A stretch of DNA of 64,000 bases from Nitrobacter hamburgensis X14 (GCF_000013885.1 NC_007964.1:2838001-2902000); one strand, 5' to 3'; positions 1 to 9,155 are shown, counted from the first letter of the stretch. Translations and numbers: made by a program. The notes: generated by a model from the sequence alone, not told the origin.

Positions 1-378
1 AAGGCGGTGGTTCTGGATGGCATGGAAGCCCTTGAAGTAGAGCAGCGGATCGATGAACCGCGACGTCGCCGGATCGCGGTCGTACACCGCCACCAGATCG
101 GCGCGGAACGCGTTGCCGATGTCGGGATCGTCGCGCAGCGCCTCGTCGAAGGTCTGACGGATCAGGTCGCCCGACAGCGCCGAATGGTCGAGCCGCTCGG
201 CGACGCGATGCACCACCGCAGCCTCAAGACGATCGTGATGCAGGACCGTCGAATAGATGAAGGATGCCAATTCGGGTTCGCGGCGAACGATGTCCTCGGC
301 CTCGCCGCGGATGCGATCCCAGATCGGATCGAGCGCCGCAAGCTTTGGATTCTGCGAATTGACTTGCTGGATCGCCAT
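1..378 (-). CDS. cysE: Serine O-acetyltransferase, N-terminal part
   Basis: The gene runs off the left edge; 126 codons from the ATG at 378 are present. CysE transfers acetyl from acetyl-CoA to L-serine, giving O-acetylserine, the first committed step of cysteine synthesis in the cytosol. What is visible is the alpha-helical SATase N-terminal domain, with segments IWDRIRGEAEDI, RDDPDIGNAFRADL and, at the edge, PLLYFKGFHAIQNHRL, all typical of the family. The left-handed beta-helix catalytic domain with its hexapeptide repeats lies outside the window. The gene is divergent from the membrane protein at 605. Several antisense ORFs across it are shadows. Confidence 0.92.
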   Translation of the reverse strand, partial: MAIQQVNSQNPKLAALDPIWDRIRGEAEDIVRREPELASFIYSTVLHHDRLEAAVVHRVAERLDHSALSGDLIRQTFDEALRDDPDIGNAFRADLVAVYDRDPATSRFIDPLLYFKGFHAIQNHRL

Positions 379-604
379 GGTCGTCTCGCAACCTCAAATT
401 CTGTGCCGCAGCATAGCATGACGCGACGTCGTTGTCCTCGCCGTTCAGCGGATATTCATCCGGCCTGCTTAGGGTGAACTGACCATCTAAGCAATTGAAC
501 GACCGCACTATATCGGCACGCCGGCCGGCTTCGCGCTACCCCCGGGACGGCTCGGAATCCTCACAATCCGAGCCACCATCGGGCCAATTTACGTCACACA
601 GTTT

Positions 605-2041
605 ATGCATTCGCGCCGGATACTCAATATGCCGAATGGTGCGCCGCCCACTGGAGAGACCCCCATTTCTACCCGATCTACCCGCGTCCTATACACGCGC
701 GCCGCGGCAGCGCCCTGGGCCTGGATCGCGGCGATCGTCATTCCCGTTCTGCTGCTCGCCCCCGCGATCTGGAACGGTTATCCGCTGCTGGAATACGATA
801 CCGGCGGCTACCTGGCGCGATGGTACGAGGGCTATCTCGAGCCGAGCCGCTCGACCGTGTACGGCATCTACCTTCATTTAGGGAAGGACTCGTTTTTCTG
901 GCTCAATCTGGCATGTCAGGCGCTGCTGACGCTGTGGATCCTGCATTTGACCCTGCGGGTGCTCTCCCTGGCGCAGCCATTGCGGCTTCTCGCCATCGCC
1001 GTGATCCTGACCCTGGCCACGGCGCTGCCGTGGCTCGCCAGCATGTTGCTGACCGACATTTTCGCGGGATTGGGAGTGCTCGCGCTATTTATCCTCGTCG
1101 TGCACAACGGCAAGCTCTCGACCATCGAGCGGGTTTCGCTGTTTCTGTATACGTCATTCGCGGCGGCGACCCACACAGCGACGTTCGGCGTGCTGTTGGG
1201 CCTGTGCTGCGCGGGATGGGTCGTCAAGCCATGGCTCGGCCGAAGGCTTCCGATTGCCGGCCTGATTCAGGGCTGCCTGACGCTCGTCGCCGGCGCGGCC
1301 ATGCTGCTGGCGGCGAATTACGCGCTGTCGGGCCGGCTTGCCTGGACGCCGGGCGGCGCCGGCGTGTCGTTCGGACGCATGATGCAGGACGGCATCGTCG
1401 CGCGCTACCTCAACGACCACTGCGACAAGATCAAGCTGAAGCTTTGCCCCTACCGCAATCAACTGCCGGCAACAGCGGACGACTTTCTTTGGGGCAACGA
1501 CAGCGTGTTCAACAAGCTCGGCCGTTTCGAAGGCATGAACGGCGAGATGGAATTCATCGCAACGCAAGCGCTGGCCGCCTATCCGCTCTGGCAGACCGAA
1601 GCGGCGGTCGAAGCAACGGCGGAGCAACTCGTGCAAGTCGGCACCGGCGAAGGCACCACCGGTTGGATTCCGCACACCTACGGCATCATCGAACGCTATC
1701 TACCGGAACAGGTGAAGGCCATGCGCGCCGCGCGTCAGCAGCACTGGAACATCAAGTTCGCGGCGATCAACTGGATTCATATCCCGGTCGCCCTCACCTC
1801 GATGCTGTTGCTCGCCGGCATCGCCCTGGCGGCCCTGTGGCGACGGCGCCTTGACGACGTCGAACTGCTCGCCGCGACGGTTTGCGTCGCACTGCTCGGC
1901 AACGCCTTCATCTGTGGCGTGATATCCGGCCCCCACAACCGCTACGGTGCGCGCATGGTCTGGATCGCAACATTCGTGGTGTTGATCGCGGCGGCGCGCT
2001 CCCTCGCCAATCGCTATGGGTCGGCCTCACGGCCGGCGTGA
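605..2041 (+). CDS. Polytopic membrane protein, unknown function
   Basis: A 478-residue protein that I do not recognise. It has an N-terminal hydrophobic segment (about residues 40-58), then several more: around 95-120, 125-150, 155-172, 185-205, 220-245, and three near the C-terminus (about 395-415, 425-445, 450-468). The loop at about 255-380 is soluble and has two cysteines (HCDKIKLKLCPYRNQ). This arrangement resembles lipid-linked-sugar glycosyltransferases or other envelope proteins, but there is no DxD-type motif I could point to. The start could also be the in-frame ATG at 629. Its 3' end overlaps the convergent hydrolase gene by 15 bp. Confidence 0.75.
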   Translation: MHSRRILNMPNGAPPTGETPISTRSTRVLYTRAAAAPWAWIAAIVIPVLLLAPAIWNGYPLLEYDTGGYLARWYEGYLEPSRSTVYGIYLHLGKDSFFWLNLACQALLTLWILHLTLRVLSLAQPLRLLAIAVILTLATALPWLASMLLTDIFAGLGVLALFILVVHNGKLSTIERVSLFLYTSFAAATHTATFGVLLGLCCAGWVVKPWLGRRLPIAGLIQGCLTLVAGAAMLLAANYALSGRLAWTPGGAGVSFGRMMQDGIVARYLNDHCDKIKLKLCPYRNQLPATADDFLWGNDSVFNKLGRFEGMNGEMEFIATQALAAYPLWQTEAAVEATAEQLVQVGTGEGTTGWIPHTYGIIERYLPEQVKAMRAARQQHWNIKFAAINWIHIPVALTSMLLLAGIALAALWRRRLDDVELLAATVCVALLGNAFICGVISGPHNRYGARMVWIATFVVLIAAARSLANRYGSASRPA

Positions 2042-2785
2042 CAGAAATTTCAGCACGCCTTCCTTGTAGACCTTGTCACCCACCGCGCGCATGTGATCGC
2101 GGTTCGGAATGTCCAGCACTTCCGCGCCGGGGATGATGTTTGCAAGCGCCTGCGCCGATCCCGCGATCTCATCCTTGGTGCCGACCGCTATCAGCGTCGG
2201 CACCTTGATGCTGGCGACCTCCGCTTCCGTCATCAGCCGCCGCGATCCGCGCAAACACGCCGCCAGCGCACGACGGTCGGAGCGGGTCTGATCGGCGAAT
2301 GCGCGAAACGTGCGGCCGAACGGATCCGTCACGTCGTCCAGCGACGGCGCTTCCAACGCCCTGGCGACGCTTTCGCCGGGGCCGCCACCCTTGATCAAAC
2401 CGATACCCAGACCACCGAAGATTCCGGAGCGCACCCGTTCAGGCCGGGTCTGTGCCAGAATTCCCGTCATCCGTGCGCCGAGCGAATAGCCCATGACGTC
2501 CGCGCGCGCGATGGCAAGGTGATCCATCAGTGCGGAGATGTCGCTCGCCATCGTGCCGATGTGATAGTCTTCCGGATCGTAGAGCTTGCTGGAATCGCCG
2601 TGGCCGCGATTGTCGAACGCAATCACCCGGAACCCGTTTTTGCGCAATTCCGACACCCAGGTCGGATACACCCAGTTAACGTTCTTGCTCGACGCAAAAC
2701 CATGCACGAGAACGACGGGGTCACCCTCGCCCTCGTCGAGGTAGGCAATTTCAACGTCGCCGTGATGAAAGCTCGGCATCGGCAA
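2027..2785 (-). CDS. Alpha/beta-fold hydrolase
   Basis: A 252-residue single-domain alpha/beta hydrolase. The oxyanion-hole motif VLVHGF lies at residues 25-30, the nucleophile elbow GYSLG places Ser101, and Asp205 (GTKDE) and His231 (NRDHM) complete the expected triad. FDNRGHGDS at 58-65 is the usual strand-4 signature. Substrate cannot be told from sequence; related proteins are esterases, lactonases or C-C hydrolases. No signal peptide is seen, so it is probably cytosolic. It is transcribed away from the membrane protein at 2838-3941, 52 bp upstream on the same strand, and may be cotranscribed with it. Confidence 0.88.
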   Translation of the reverse strand: MPMPSFHHGDVEIAYLDEGEGDPVVLVHGFASSKNVNWVYPTWVSELRKNGFRVIAFDNRGHGDSSKLYDPEDYHIGTMASDISALMDHLAIARADVMGYSLGARMTGILAQTRPERVRSGIFGGLGIGLIKGGGPGESVARALEAPSLDDVTDPFGRTFRAFADQTRSDRRALAACLRGSRRLMTEAEVASIKVPTLIAVGTKDEIAGSAQALANIIPGAEVLDIPNRDHMRAVGDKVYKEGVLKFLSRRP

Positions 2786-2837
2786 ATTCCGTGGATCGGG
2801 ATGGCAACGAGATGGTCGGCAAACGACCGGTGAGAAG

Positions 2838-3941
2838 TTATGACGGCACGGCGGACTGCCGCCGCAGCCGCCTGGCTTTTGAACGTTGCAGCCATGACAG
2901 CGTCAGGCGCTCGGTCGTGGCCTTGATCGATGACAGGAAGCCGAATAGCGCAAATACCGCGCTGAGCACCCACATCGCGAGATTGAACGCGCCGGTGGTG
3001 AGCAGCAGCGCCCCGCGTCCCAAAATCTTGATAATCGCACGGGTTTGGCCGCCTTTAGCTCCGGCAAGCCGCGCTGCGCGTGCGACATCTTTTGGTCCCT
3101 GGGCGATCCGCAGCGTGTCGAGCGCACCCCGTGTCCCGGCCTTTTCGCCGATGCGGCCGACATCCTTGGCGAGACGCACCAGTCCGCCGGCCTTCTCCGC
3201 GCGGATCGCAGCCTTGATCGCGCCGGCCGTCTGACGCGGCCGTGCCAGTGCCGCCGTCGCGACGGCGTCTTGCAGTTTCCGCGTGTCGACCATCTCGCGC
3301 GCCGAACGGCCTGCCCACCGGCTCAGACCTTCACCGAGCCGCCCAACCTTCCGGGCGTCCTTGACCAGCGTGAGGCCGGCGCGGGCCGGAGCCGCGCCGC
3401 CGACGGACACAAAGGTGGCCGCCGTCACAACGAGACCCGTTGCGGCGAGCCCCAGCAACAGCCGGTCGGTATCCTCGCCCATCGCCAGGTGCTTGCCCTC
3501 GCGCATGATGTCCCGGACATCACCGAATACGCATAGATCGCCTGCGACCGTACCCGACAGGCTCGCACCGTCATCGGCATTGCCGGTAACCAGCCCGGCG
3601 AGGAATCTCCCGGCCATGTGTCCGGTAGAATTTTCTTCTCTGACGGCTTCGGCAACGCGTTGCGACAACTCGCCGGGTATCGGTATTCCCCTCGCTGCCG
3701 CAAGATCGACAAAGCTGTTCGCGAGGTTCGTATCTTGCGCCGCAAGTGCGGCCTTGATGTTCTGCTCGACCAGTGCCGGATCATTGCGAAGTATGGAATC
3801 GAGTTGAAGGTCGGAGAGGCGCGCGGGATCGTCCTGTACCATCAATACGGCGCCGGCATCCTTGGCATGCGGCCACAGCAGAGCGAACGCCGTTGCGCAT
3901 ATCGCCGCCCCCGTCATCGCGCTGCCAATCCGCCATCGCAT
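2838..3941 (-). CDS. Membrane-anchored hypothetical protein
   Basis: A 367-residue protein of unknown function. A hydrophobic N-terminal segment (about residues 8-25) may be a signal anchor. A second hydrophobic stretch lies around 163-190, and a strong one near the C-terminus (about 312-340), followed by a basic tail (RSKARRLRRQSAVPS). The region between about 40 and 160 looks soluble and periplasmic (LSDLQLDSILRNDPALVEQN). Residues 190-300 are rich in Ala, Arg and Lys. Similar proteins occur in Rhizobiales as uncharacterised conserved proteins. Codon usage fits the neighbours and no frameshift is apparent. Confidence 0.75.
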   Translation of the reverse strand: MRWRIGSAMTGAAICATAFALLWPHAKDAGAVLMVQDDPARLSDLQLDSILRNDPALVEQNIKAALAAQDTNLANSFVDLAAARGIPIPGELSQRVAEAVREENSTGHMAGRFLAGLVTGNADDGASLSGTVAGDLCVFGDVRDIMREGKHLAMGEDTDRLLLGLAATGLVVTAATFVSVGGAAPARAGLTLVKDARKVGRLGEGLSRWAGRSAREMVDTRKLQDAVATAALARPRQTAGAIKAAIRAEKAGGLVRLAKDVGRIGEKAGTRGALDTLRIAQGPKDVARAARLAGAKGGQTRAIIKILGRGALLLTTGAFNLAMWVLSAVFALFGFLSSIKATTERLTLSWLQRSKARRLRRQSAVPS

Positions 3942-4215
3942 CGTCGAAATCCCGTCAGGCCTGCCTTCGTCGTGCGCCTAAAGGTGGTGTGCCGTTATTC
4001 AGACACAACTTCCACGACGAAAGAAGGGCTTCTCCCAGACGACAGGATTATGTCGAATGTGTATGGATAATTGACCCGCAAAATTTTCCAAATCTGTTTC
4101 CGGCGATCTAGAAATCGGAAGTGCCGGTCAGTATGGTGCGGCGCGATTGTCGTTGCGTATCCGGCGCGTCATATCCGGCGCTTTAAATGTCGCGCAACGA
4201 TCCGAGGTGGAAAGC

Positions 4216-4461
4216 ATGTCTGATCACGTAGTCCCCCACTTTCATAACGATGCCGGCGTCGCCGTTATCGAGATCGGCTCACAGGAATTCATGTGTGTCG
4301 GAGCCAATCCACCGTTCGATCATCCGCACGTCTTTCTCGACCTCGGCAACGACAGCGAAATCATCTGCCCATATTGCTCGACGCTGTACCGGTTCGCGGC
4401 CGATCTCGGCCCCGGACAGGCCCGCCCCCCGGAATGCGTGGTGAGGGATAAGGCGGCCTGA
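4216..4461 (+). CDS. Small zinc-finger domain protein (CHCC type)
   Basis: An 81-residue protein with the zinc-binding signature of the bacterial relatives of mitochondrial complex I subunit NDUFS6: Cys27, His36/His38 and the CPYC pair Cys51/Cys54. I chose the ATG at 4216 because a good ribosome binding site (GAGGTGG) precedes it and the family starts just before this core; the open frame extends back to 4147 without support. The length is typical. Role is unproven; alphaproteobacterial homologues are usually annotated only as zinc-finger proteins. It is followed after 7 bp by the FAD monooxygenase gene and is probably cotranscribed with it. Confidence 0.88.
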   Translation: MSDHVVPHFHNDAGVAVIEIGSQEFMCVGANPPFDHPHVFLDLGNDSEIICPYCSTLYRFAADLGPGQARPPECVVRDKAA

Positions 4462-4468
4462 TCGGCCT

Positions 4469-5671
4469 GTGACCCGGTCGCGCACAGTCGTTGTCGCCGG
4501 TGCCGGGATCGGAGGTTTAACGGCGTCGCTTGCGCTGGCCGCCAAGGGCTTTCGCATCCTCATCATCGAGACGGCCGAGCGCCTCGAAGAGGCCGGCGCG
4601 GGCCTGCAACTGTCGCCGAACGCAAGTCGCATCCTGATCGGCCTCGGCCTGCACGCGCGACTGTCCGCACGCGCACTCGTGCCAGAGGCTATCAGCATCA
4701 TGAGCGCGCGGCACGGCGGCGAGATCTGCCGCCTGCCGCTTGGCGAGGCGGCGGCGTTGCGCGCAGGCGCGCCTTACTGGGTGGTGCATCGCGCCGGCCT
4801 GCAGGCGGCGTTGCTGGAACAGGCTCGCGATCATCCCGAGATCGAGTTGTGCCTTGGTGCGGCGATCGAAAGCGTGGCGGCGCACGGCAACGGCGTAACT
4901 TTGGGTGTGCGCCACGGCATGACAAGCCGGCAGGAGACTGCATGGGCGCTGATCGGCGCCGACGGCGTGTGGTCCGCGCTGCGAACTCGGCTCTTTCCGG
5001 ATGCGAGGCCGCTGTTTTCCGGCCTGACCGCGTGGCGCGGAACCATCGAGGCGGCGCAGTTGCCGCACGACATGACCGCGCGCCGGGTGCGGCTCTGGAT
5101 GGGACCGGACGCGCATCTCGTGGCCTATCCGATGTCGGGCGGAAGGCAGATCAACATCGTCGCGGTGGTACCGGACGCCTGGAACCAGCCCGGCTGGAGC
5201 GCCGCTGGCGATGCGGCGGAGATCAAGCACCGGTTTTCACAAGCGCGCTGGTCTGAGCCGGCGCGCATGATGATCGACGCCGTGGACGGCTGGCGCAAGT
5301 GGGCGCTGTTTACGATTCCCCCGATGGCCGCGTGGCACCGCGACGCAATGGCTTTGCTAGGTGACGCCGCCCACGCCATGCTGCCGTTTGCCGCGCAGGG
5401 CGCGGGCATGGCGATCGAGGATGCCGCGGTACTGGCGCAGTGTCTCGGCGAAGCCGCGAACGAGAGCGCCCACGGCGCTGCCGCTGCACTTGCGCGCTAC
5501 ACAAGCTTACGCCGCGCGCGCGTCGCGCGCGTGCAGGCGCTCGCGCAACGGAACGGCCGGATTTACCATCTCGGGGGAGCCGCCGCTCTGGCGCGCGATC
5601 TCGCCATCAGGGCGATGGGACCGCGACGTCTGCTGGCGCGTCAGGACTGGATCTACAATTGGCGGCCCTGA
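4469..5671 (+). CDS. FAD-dependent monooxygenase (UbiH/salicylate hydroxylase-like)
   Basis: A 400-residue group A flavoprotein hydroxylase. The dinucleotide-binding motif GAGIGGL lies at residues 11-17, a central DG-type motif reads LIGADGVWSALR, and the second FAD motif is LLGDAAHAMLPFAAQGAGM. These three make the family secure. Such enzymes use NAD(P)H and O2 to hydroxylate aromatic rings or quinone precursors. The overall pattern resembles salicylate or 3-hydroxybenzoate hydroxylases more than UbiH/UbiF, but the substrate cannot be fixed. The start codon is GTG at 4469, 7 bp after the zinc-finger gene, suggesting a two-gene operon. Confidence 0.88.
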   Translation: MTRSRTVVVAGAGIGGLTASLALAAKGFRILIIETAERLEEAGAGLQLSPNASRILIGLGLHARLSARALVPEAISIMSARHGGEICRLPLGEAAALRAGAPYWVVHRAGLQAALLEQARDHPEIELCLGAAIESVAAHGNGVTLGVRHGMTSRQETAWALIGADGVWSALRTRLFPDARPLFSGLTAWRGTIEAAQLPHDMTARRVRLWMGPDAHLVAYPMSGGRQINIVAVVPDAWNQPGWSAAGDAAEIKHRFSQARWSEPARMMIDAVDGWRKWALFTIPPMAAWHRDAMALLGDAAHAMLPFAAQGAGMAIEDAAVLAQCLGEAANESAHGAAAALARYTSLRRARVARVQALAQRNGRIYHLGGAAALARDLAIRAMGPRRLLARQDWIYNWRP

Positions 5672-5723
5672 ATCAGGCGGATCCGGCTCATTTACTTATC
5701 CGTCATTGCGGGATCGTCGGAGA

Positions 5724-6155
5724 TCAGTAAACAGCGCTGCCGGAGCGCCTCGGTGGCGGCGCACCGCGTGCGCTGCTCGCCGGGGCTGTGGTTGCGGCGG
5801 GCGCCGCCTCGTGACACTTGTTCCGCTGCCATTCCTGTTCGACGAGCTTGGCCGAAGCGCGAACGGTGATGTAGTCGTTGCGATACGCAACCTCCGCCAC
5901 GACCGAGCCAGCGACACCGGTATGGGCCTTGTCGATCAGCCTCTGCAATTCGGCGGTGCGCGCCGCCAAAGACTTGCGTTGCGCGTCGAGCTGCGGGCAG
6001 TCGTAGAGATCGTACTTCGCGGGATCGACGAACGCCCCCGAGACCGGACCGTCACCGAGGTTGGCGCAACCGGAAAGACCGCCAGCCGCGACCAGCAACG
6101 CGATCGCGGCGGCGGATAGCCACTGACGACGGTCGTTGACGATACGGTCCGACAT
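5724..6155 (-). CDS. Small lipoprotein, unknown function
   Basis: A 143-residue protein with a lipoprotein signal: basic N-terminus (MSDRIVNDRR), hydrophobic core WLSAAAIALLVAAGG, and lipobox LSGC with the lipidated cysteine at about residue 30. The mature part has a charged helical stretch (LDAQRKSLAARTAELQRLI) and an Ala/Pro-rich C-terminal tail. I chose the ATG at 6155 because it places the signal peptide at the N-terminus; the open frame continues 22 codons upstream without a fitting start. Likely exported and anchored to a membrane. Function unknown. It is 108 bp downstream of the M29 aminopeptidase on the same strand. Confidence 0.8.
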   Translation of the reverse strand: MSDRIVNDRRQWLSAAAIALLVAAGGLSGCANLGDGPVSGAFVDPAKYDLYDCPQLDAQRKSLAARTAELQRLIDKAHTGVAGSVVAEVAYRNDYITVRASAKLVEQEWQRNKCHEAAPAATTAPASSARGAPPPRRSGSAVY

Positions 6156-6263
6156 GGTCCCCTGTTCAGGCCGACTGCATTGAAGCTGCGTAAAGCACCC
6201 GATTAAAACTGCGTAAAGCACCGGCTCGTGACCGCATTGAGGCCGTCGGTGCGATCAGGCGGC

Positions 6264-7520
6264 TTACGCCCACTCTCCCTTGCGGAAGACGGGAACGCGG
6301 CTGCCGTCGCTGCCGATGCCGTCGATATCGATCTCGCCGGATCCGATCATCCAGTCGATGTGAATGAAGCTCTTGTTGCCGCCTTGCGCCGAGATCTGCT
6401 CCGGCGACAGTTTGGCGCCGTCGACGAAGCACTTCGAATAGCACTGGCCGAGCGCGATGTGGCAGGCCGCGTTCTCGTCGAACAGCGTGTTGTAGAACAA
6501 CAGGCCGCTCTTCGAGATCGGCGAAGAATGCGGCACCAGCGCGACCTCGCCGAGCCGTCGCGCGCCCTCATCCGTATCCAGCACCTTGTTCAGCACGTCG
6601 GCGCCGCGCGACGCCTTGGCTTCGACGATGCGACCCTGCTCGAAGCGCACGGCGATGTCGTCGATCAGCGTGCCCTGATACGACAGCGGCTTGGTGCTGC
6701 GGACGTGGCCTTCGACCCGCAATGCATGCGGCGTCGTGAACACCTCCTCGGTCGGAATGTTCGGATTGCAGACGATGCCGTTTTTCGCCGTGGAAGCGCC
6801 GCCGACCCATTCATGACCATCGGCGAGGCCGACCGTCAGGTCGGTGCCGGGCCCGGAGTAATGCAGGGCACGGAAGCGCTGGCCGTTGAGCCAGTCGGTA
6901 CGCTGCCGCAAGGCGGCGTTGTGCGCGGTCCAGTTCGCGATTGGATTATCGTTGTCGACGCGCGAGGCGGAGAAAATCGCGTCAGCAAGTTTCGCCACCG
7001 CGTCGCTTTCGCTGTCGTCGGGAAACATCAGCGTGGCCCAGGCCGTGCCCGGATAAGCAACGATATTCCAGTTGATGTCGAAGCCGACGACTTTCTCGAG
7101 CGCCGGCTGGTAGGCCATGGAGTTCGCCTTGTTGGCGCGGGCGACTTTCGCAGCATCCTCGCCCGAGAGCAGCATCGGATTGTCGCCGACGACGGCGAGC
7201 CGTGCGGTGTTCGCGGTAAACGCTTTCGCCATGCCCTCATAGAGCCAGCCTGCGGCTCGATCGAAACTCGCGTCCGGCCCGAATCTGTAGCGCGACAGCG
7301 TGATGTCTTCATCGGAAAAAAACGGCATTACCAGCCCCGCACCGGCCTTGTAGGCATGTTCGGCGATCCGCCGCACCAGCGGCAGCGCGGCGGCGGGCGC
7401 GGTGATCAGAAGGTCCTGCCCCGGCGCGAGCTGCAAGCCCACCTTGACCGCGACTTCGGCGAGACGATCCAGTTTCACCGGGTCGATCGGCGTGGACATA
7501 TTGCGCTGATGCTGGGTCAT
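6264..7520 (-). CDS. Aminopeptidase, peptidase family M29
   Basis: A 418-residue metallo-aminopeptidase of the thermophilic-aminopeptidase family (AmpS/AP-T/PepS type), which removes N-terminal residues from peptides in the cytosol using two divalent metals. The family's C-terminal metal ligands are visible as TEEVFTTPH, GEVALVP, the LFDENAACHIALGQCY segment and the final HxD pair in FIHIDWMIG. Length matches the family. The start codon is ATG at 7520; a second Met at residue 8 (MSTPIDPVKL, 7499) is an alternative. The divergent neighbour is the tRNA-Leu side; the downstream lipoprotein may be cotranscribed. Confidence 0.92.
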   Translation of the reverse strand: MTQHQRNMSTPIDPVKLDRLAEVAVKVGLQLAPGQDLLITAPAAALPLVRRIAEHAYKAGAGLVMPFFSDEDITLSRYRFGPDASFDRAAGWLYEGMAKAFTANTARLAVVGDNPMLLSGEDAAKVARANKANSMAYQPALEKVVGFDINWNIVAYPGTAWATLMFPDDSESDAVAKLADAIFSASRVDNDNPIANWTAHNAALRQRTDWLNGQRFRALHYSGPGTDLTVGLADGHEWVGGASTAKNGIVCNPNIPTEEVFTTPHALRVEGHVRSTKPLSYQGTLIDDIAVRFEQGRIVEAKASRGADVLNKVLDTDEGARRLGEVALVPHSSPISKSGLLFYNTLFDENAACHIALGQCYSKCFVDGAKLSPEQISAQGGNKSFIHIDWMIGSGEIDIDGIGSDGSRVPVFRKGEWA

Positions 7521-7540
7521 GCGAACTCATCCTGAACGTA

Positions 7541-7629
7541 TGGTGCGGGCAGCCGGACTCGAACCGGCACAGCTCTCACGAGCCGAGGGATTTTAAGTCC
7601 CTTGCGTCTACCGATTCCGCCATGCCCGC
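7541..7629 (-). tRNA. tRNA-Leu (anticodon TAA)
   Basis: On the minus strand the acceptor arms GCGGGCA and TGCCCGC pair perfectly. The anticodon stem-loop is GGGA-CTTAAAA-TCCC with anticodon TAA. There is a long variable arm, as expected for class II tRNA-Leu, a TTCGAGTC T-loop, and CCA encoded at the 3' end (7541-7543). It decodes UUA and UUG leucine codons, rare in this GC-rich genome. It lies just upstream of the M29 aminopeptidase gene on the same strand. Confidence 0.97.
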
Positions 7630-7767
7630 GCGCATTTCTTTTCAAACACCTAGAGGGGAAATGCAATGGCAGGCCCCCTCGCGTTTGGCAAAAACGTTCT
7701 TCTCCCGTTCTCCGGAGGAAGCGAGCGCAATGAACCGCCGCGCAAATCCGCGAACGGGTCGATACCG

Positions 7768-7797
7768 CCTATTGCATTCACCCCTATTGCATTCACC
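7768..7797. repeat. Perfect 15-bp tandem duplication
   Basis: The unit CCTATTGCATTCACC occurs twice back to back (7768-7782 and 7783-7797) in the gap between tRNA-Leu and the small gene at 7851. It lies about 55 bp before that gene's start, where promoter elements could be. Confidence 0.9.
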
Positions 7798-7850
7798 GTT
7801 GTCGGCGTATTTTTTCAGGACCTGATCAAGATGATGCAGGAGACGACCCG

Positions 7851-8243
7851 ATGACCCCGAGCGACGACGTGGCCAACCTGGTGGAGCGGTTGCGGCAAGA
7901 CGCCGAGATGCTTCAGGAGGGCTACCAGCATAACCTCACTGAACTTTGGCACGGTGTCGTTGTAAAGGATGCCGCGAAGGCTTGCGCAGCGGCCGCCGAC
8001 CTCATCGAATCGCAGGCCGAGGCGCTGAGAAACGCTGCGGCGGAATGGGATGCGCTGGATCAATCCCATCGGTCAATCGGCGAGCAACTCGGCAGGGAAG
8101 GCAGGCGTCGTATTGTCGCCGAAACCATGTTGAAGGAAGCCGAAAAGGTAATCGAACTCATCGCGGAGATGCAAAACTCCAACTCCGAGCATGCTGGATT
8201 GGTTATGCGCGCCCGCGCCTTTCTCAATCTAAAGAAGACGTAG
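7851..8243 (+). CDS. Coiled-coil hypothetical protein, phage-like
   Basis: A 130-residue acidic, mostly helical protein that I cannot assign. It opens with DVANLVERLRQDAEMLQ and continues with KDAAKACAAAADLIESQAEALR, a pattern seen in small phage-encoded proteins of the Ead/Ea22 kind, and has a probable coiled coil over residues 45-105. There is no signal peptide. A ribosome binding site (CAGGAGACGACCCG) precedes the ATG. The codon composition is less GC-biased than its neighbours, and it stands alone beside a tRNA gene, so it may be an acquired remnant. No integrase or other phage gene is nearby. Confidence 0.7.
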   Translation: MTPSDDVANLVERLRQDAEMLQEGYQHNLTELWHGVVVKDAAKACAAAADLIESQAEALRNAAAEWDALDQSHRSIGEQLGREGRRRIVAETMLKEAEKVIELIAEMQNSNSEHAGLVMRARAFLNLKKT

Positions 8244-8306
8244 GAATGTGCTCCTGCGAAATTTCCGCGGCTGACCGAGTTCGCGGCAAACGGCGGCACG
8301 CGGTTA

Positions 8307-8912
8307 TCACGCGGCCTTCTTCCGCTGCAGCGCTTCGCGGATCAGCGGCAAGCGGTCGTTGCCGAAATACATATCGGTCTTGTTAAGGAAGATCGTCGGC
8401 GACCCGAACACGCCGCGCGCGATCGCCTCGTCGGTATTCGCCTTGAGTTCGTTCTTGACGCCTTCATCGCCGATGCCGGTCAGAAGCTTTTCCGGATCGA
8501 TCTCGAGCGATTTGCAAATATCGGCCAGCACCGGCTCACGCGAGATGTCCTTGTCATCGCGCCAATAGGCTTCGAACACCGACGTGGCGAACGGAACCAT
8601 CGCACCGTTGCCAAGCCAGAGACAGCCGCGCATCGCCTTGACGCTGTTCACCGGAAACACCGTCGGTGGCATCTTGATCGCGAGCCCCGCCACTCGCGCC
8701 CAGTCCGCGAGATCTTTCTTCATATAGCGGTCTTTCGCCGCCACGGGTTTTTCCCGCGAAGCATAGACGCTCGGGTTGACGGTATTGAATATTCCGCCGA
8801 CCAGAATCGGCCGCCACGAGATCTGTTCGCCAAATTCTTTCGCCAGCGGCTGGATATTGTGGAAAGCGAGATAGGTCCATGGACTGGAACAATCGAAGAA
8901 GAATTCGATCAT
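8307..8912 (-). CDS. 2-hydroxychromene-2-carboxylate isomerase family protein
   Basis: A 201-residue thioredoxin-fold protein of the DsbA-like kappa-class glutathione transferase/HCCA isomerase family. The N-terminal active-site region is FFFDCSSPWTYLAF, with a serine where the glutathione-activating residue is found, and the C-terminal motif GVFGSPTIFLNKTDMYFGNDR is diagnostic. Family members isomerise 2-hydroxychromene-2-carboxylate in naphthalene degradation or act as glutathione transferases; no naphthalene genes are nearby, so the substrate is open. I chose ATG at 8912 because it starts directly at the fold and has an AAGGAAGCAGG ribosome binding site; the open frame extends 15 codons further up. 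Confidence 0.9.
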   Translation of the reverse strand: MIEFFFDCSSPWTYLAFHNIQPLAKEFGEQISWRPILVGGIFNTVNPSVYASREKPVAAKDRYMKKDLADWARVAGLAIKMPPTVFPVNSVKAMRGCLWLGNGAMVPFATSVFEAYWRDDKDISREPVLADICKSLEIDPEKLLTGIGDEGVKNELKANTDEAIARGVFGSPTIFLNKTDMYFGNDRLPLIREALQRKKAA

Positions 8913-8977
8913 AGGCCTGCTTCCTTTGTTTTCGTTTGGTCGGCTTGGCCCGGCCATCGGTGTCTTGTCAACCGTCG

Positions 8978-9083
8978 CTAGAGCTATCCCGGCTTTGATG
9001 GAATCAAAGCCGGGCTCCAGCTTTTTGTTTTGACGCGTTTTCTTGACGCGAACCGGTACCCACTTCGCTCGAAAACGCTATAG
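8978..9083 (-). repeat. Dispersed two-hairpin repeat, copy 1
   Basis: Copy of a roughly 105-bp element found six times in this window. Read on the minus strand it contains hairpin 1 (GCGTTTTC ... GAAAACGC, with inner stem GCGAA/TTCGC closing a GTGGGTACCG loop) and hairpin 2 (CCCGGCTTTGAT paired with ATCAAAGCCGGG). The hairpin 2 stem differs from that of the other copies yet is perfectly paired. It lies between the HCCA isomerase gene and the conserved gene at 9156. Confidence 0.9.
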
Positions 9084-9155
9084 ACAAACGTGGATGACAA
9101 CAGAGGCTCGGTGTCATGATGTCGATCATAAAGCACTCCACATGCTGCTATCCCG

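Noticed and set aside
7..477. 156-codon plus-strand frame at the left edge
   Set aside because: It is antisense to cysE, whose protein sequence is unmistakable on the minus strand.
7541..8243. Prophage or integrated island at tRNA-Leu
   Set aside because: The phage-like small gene lies at the 5' side of the tRNA, and there is no integrase or duplicated tRNA end.
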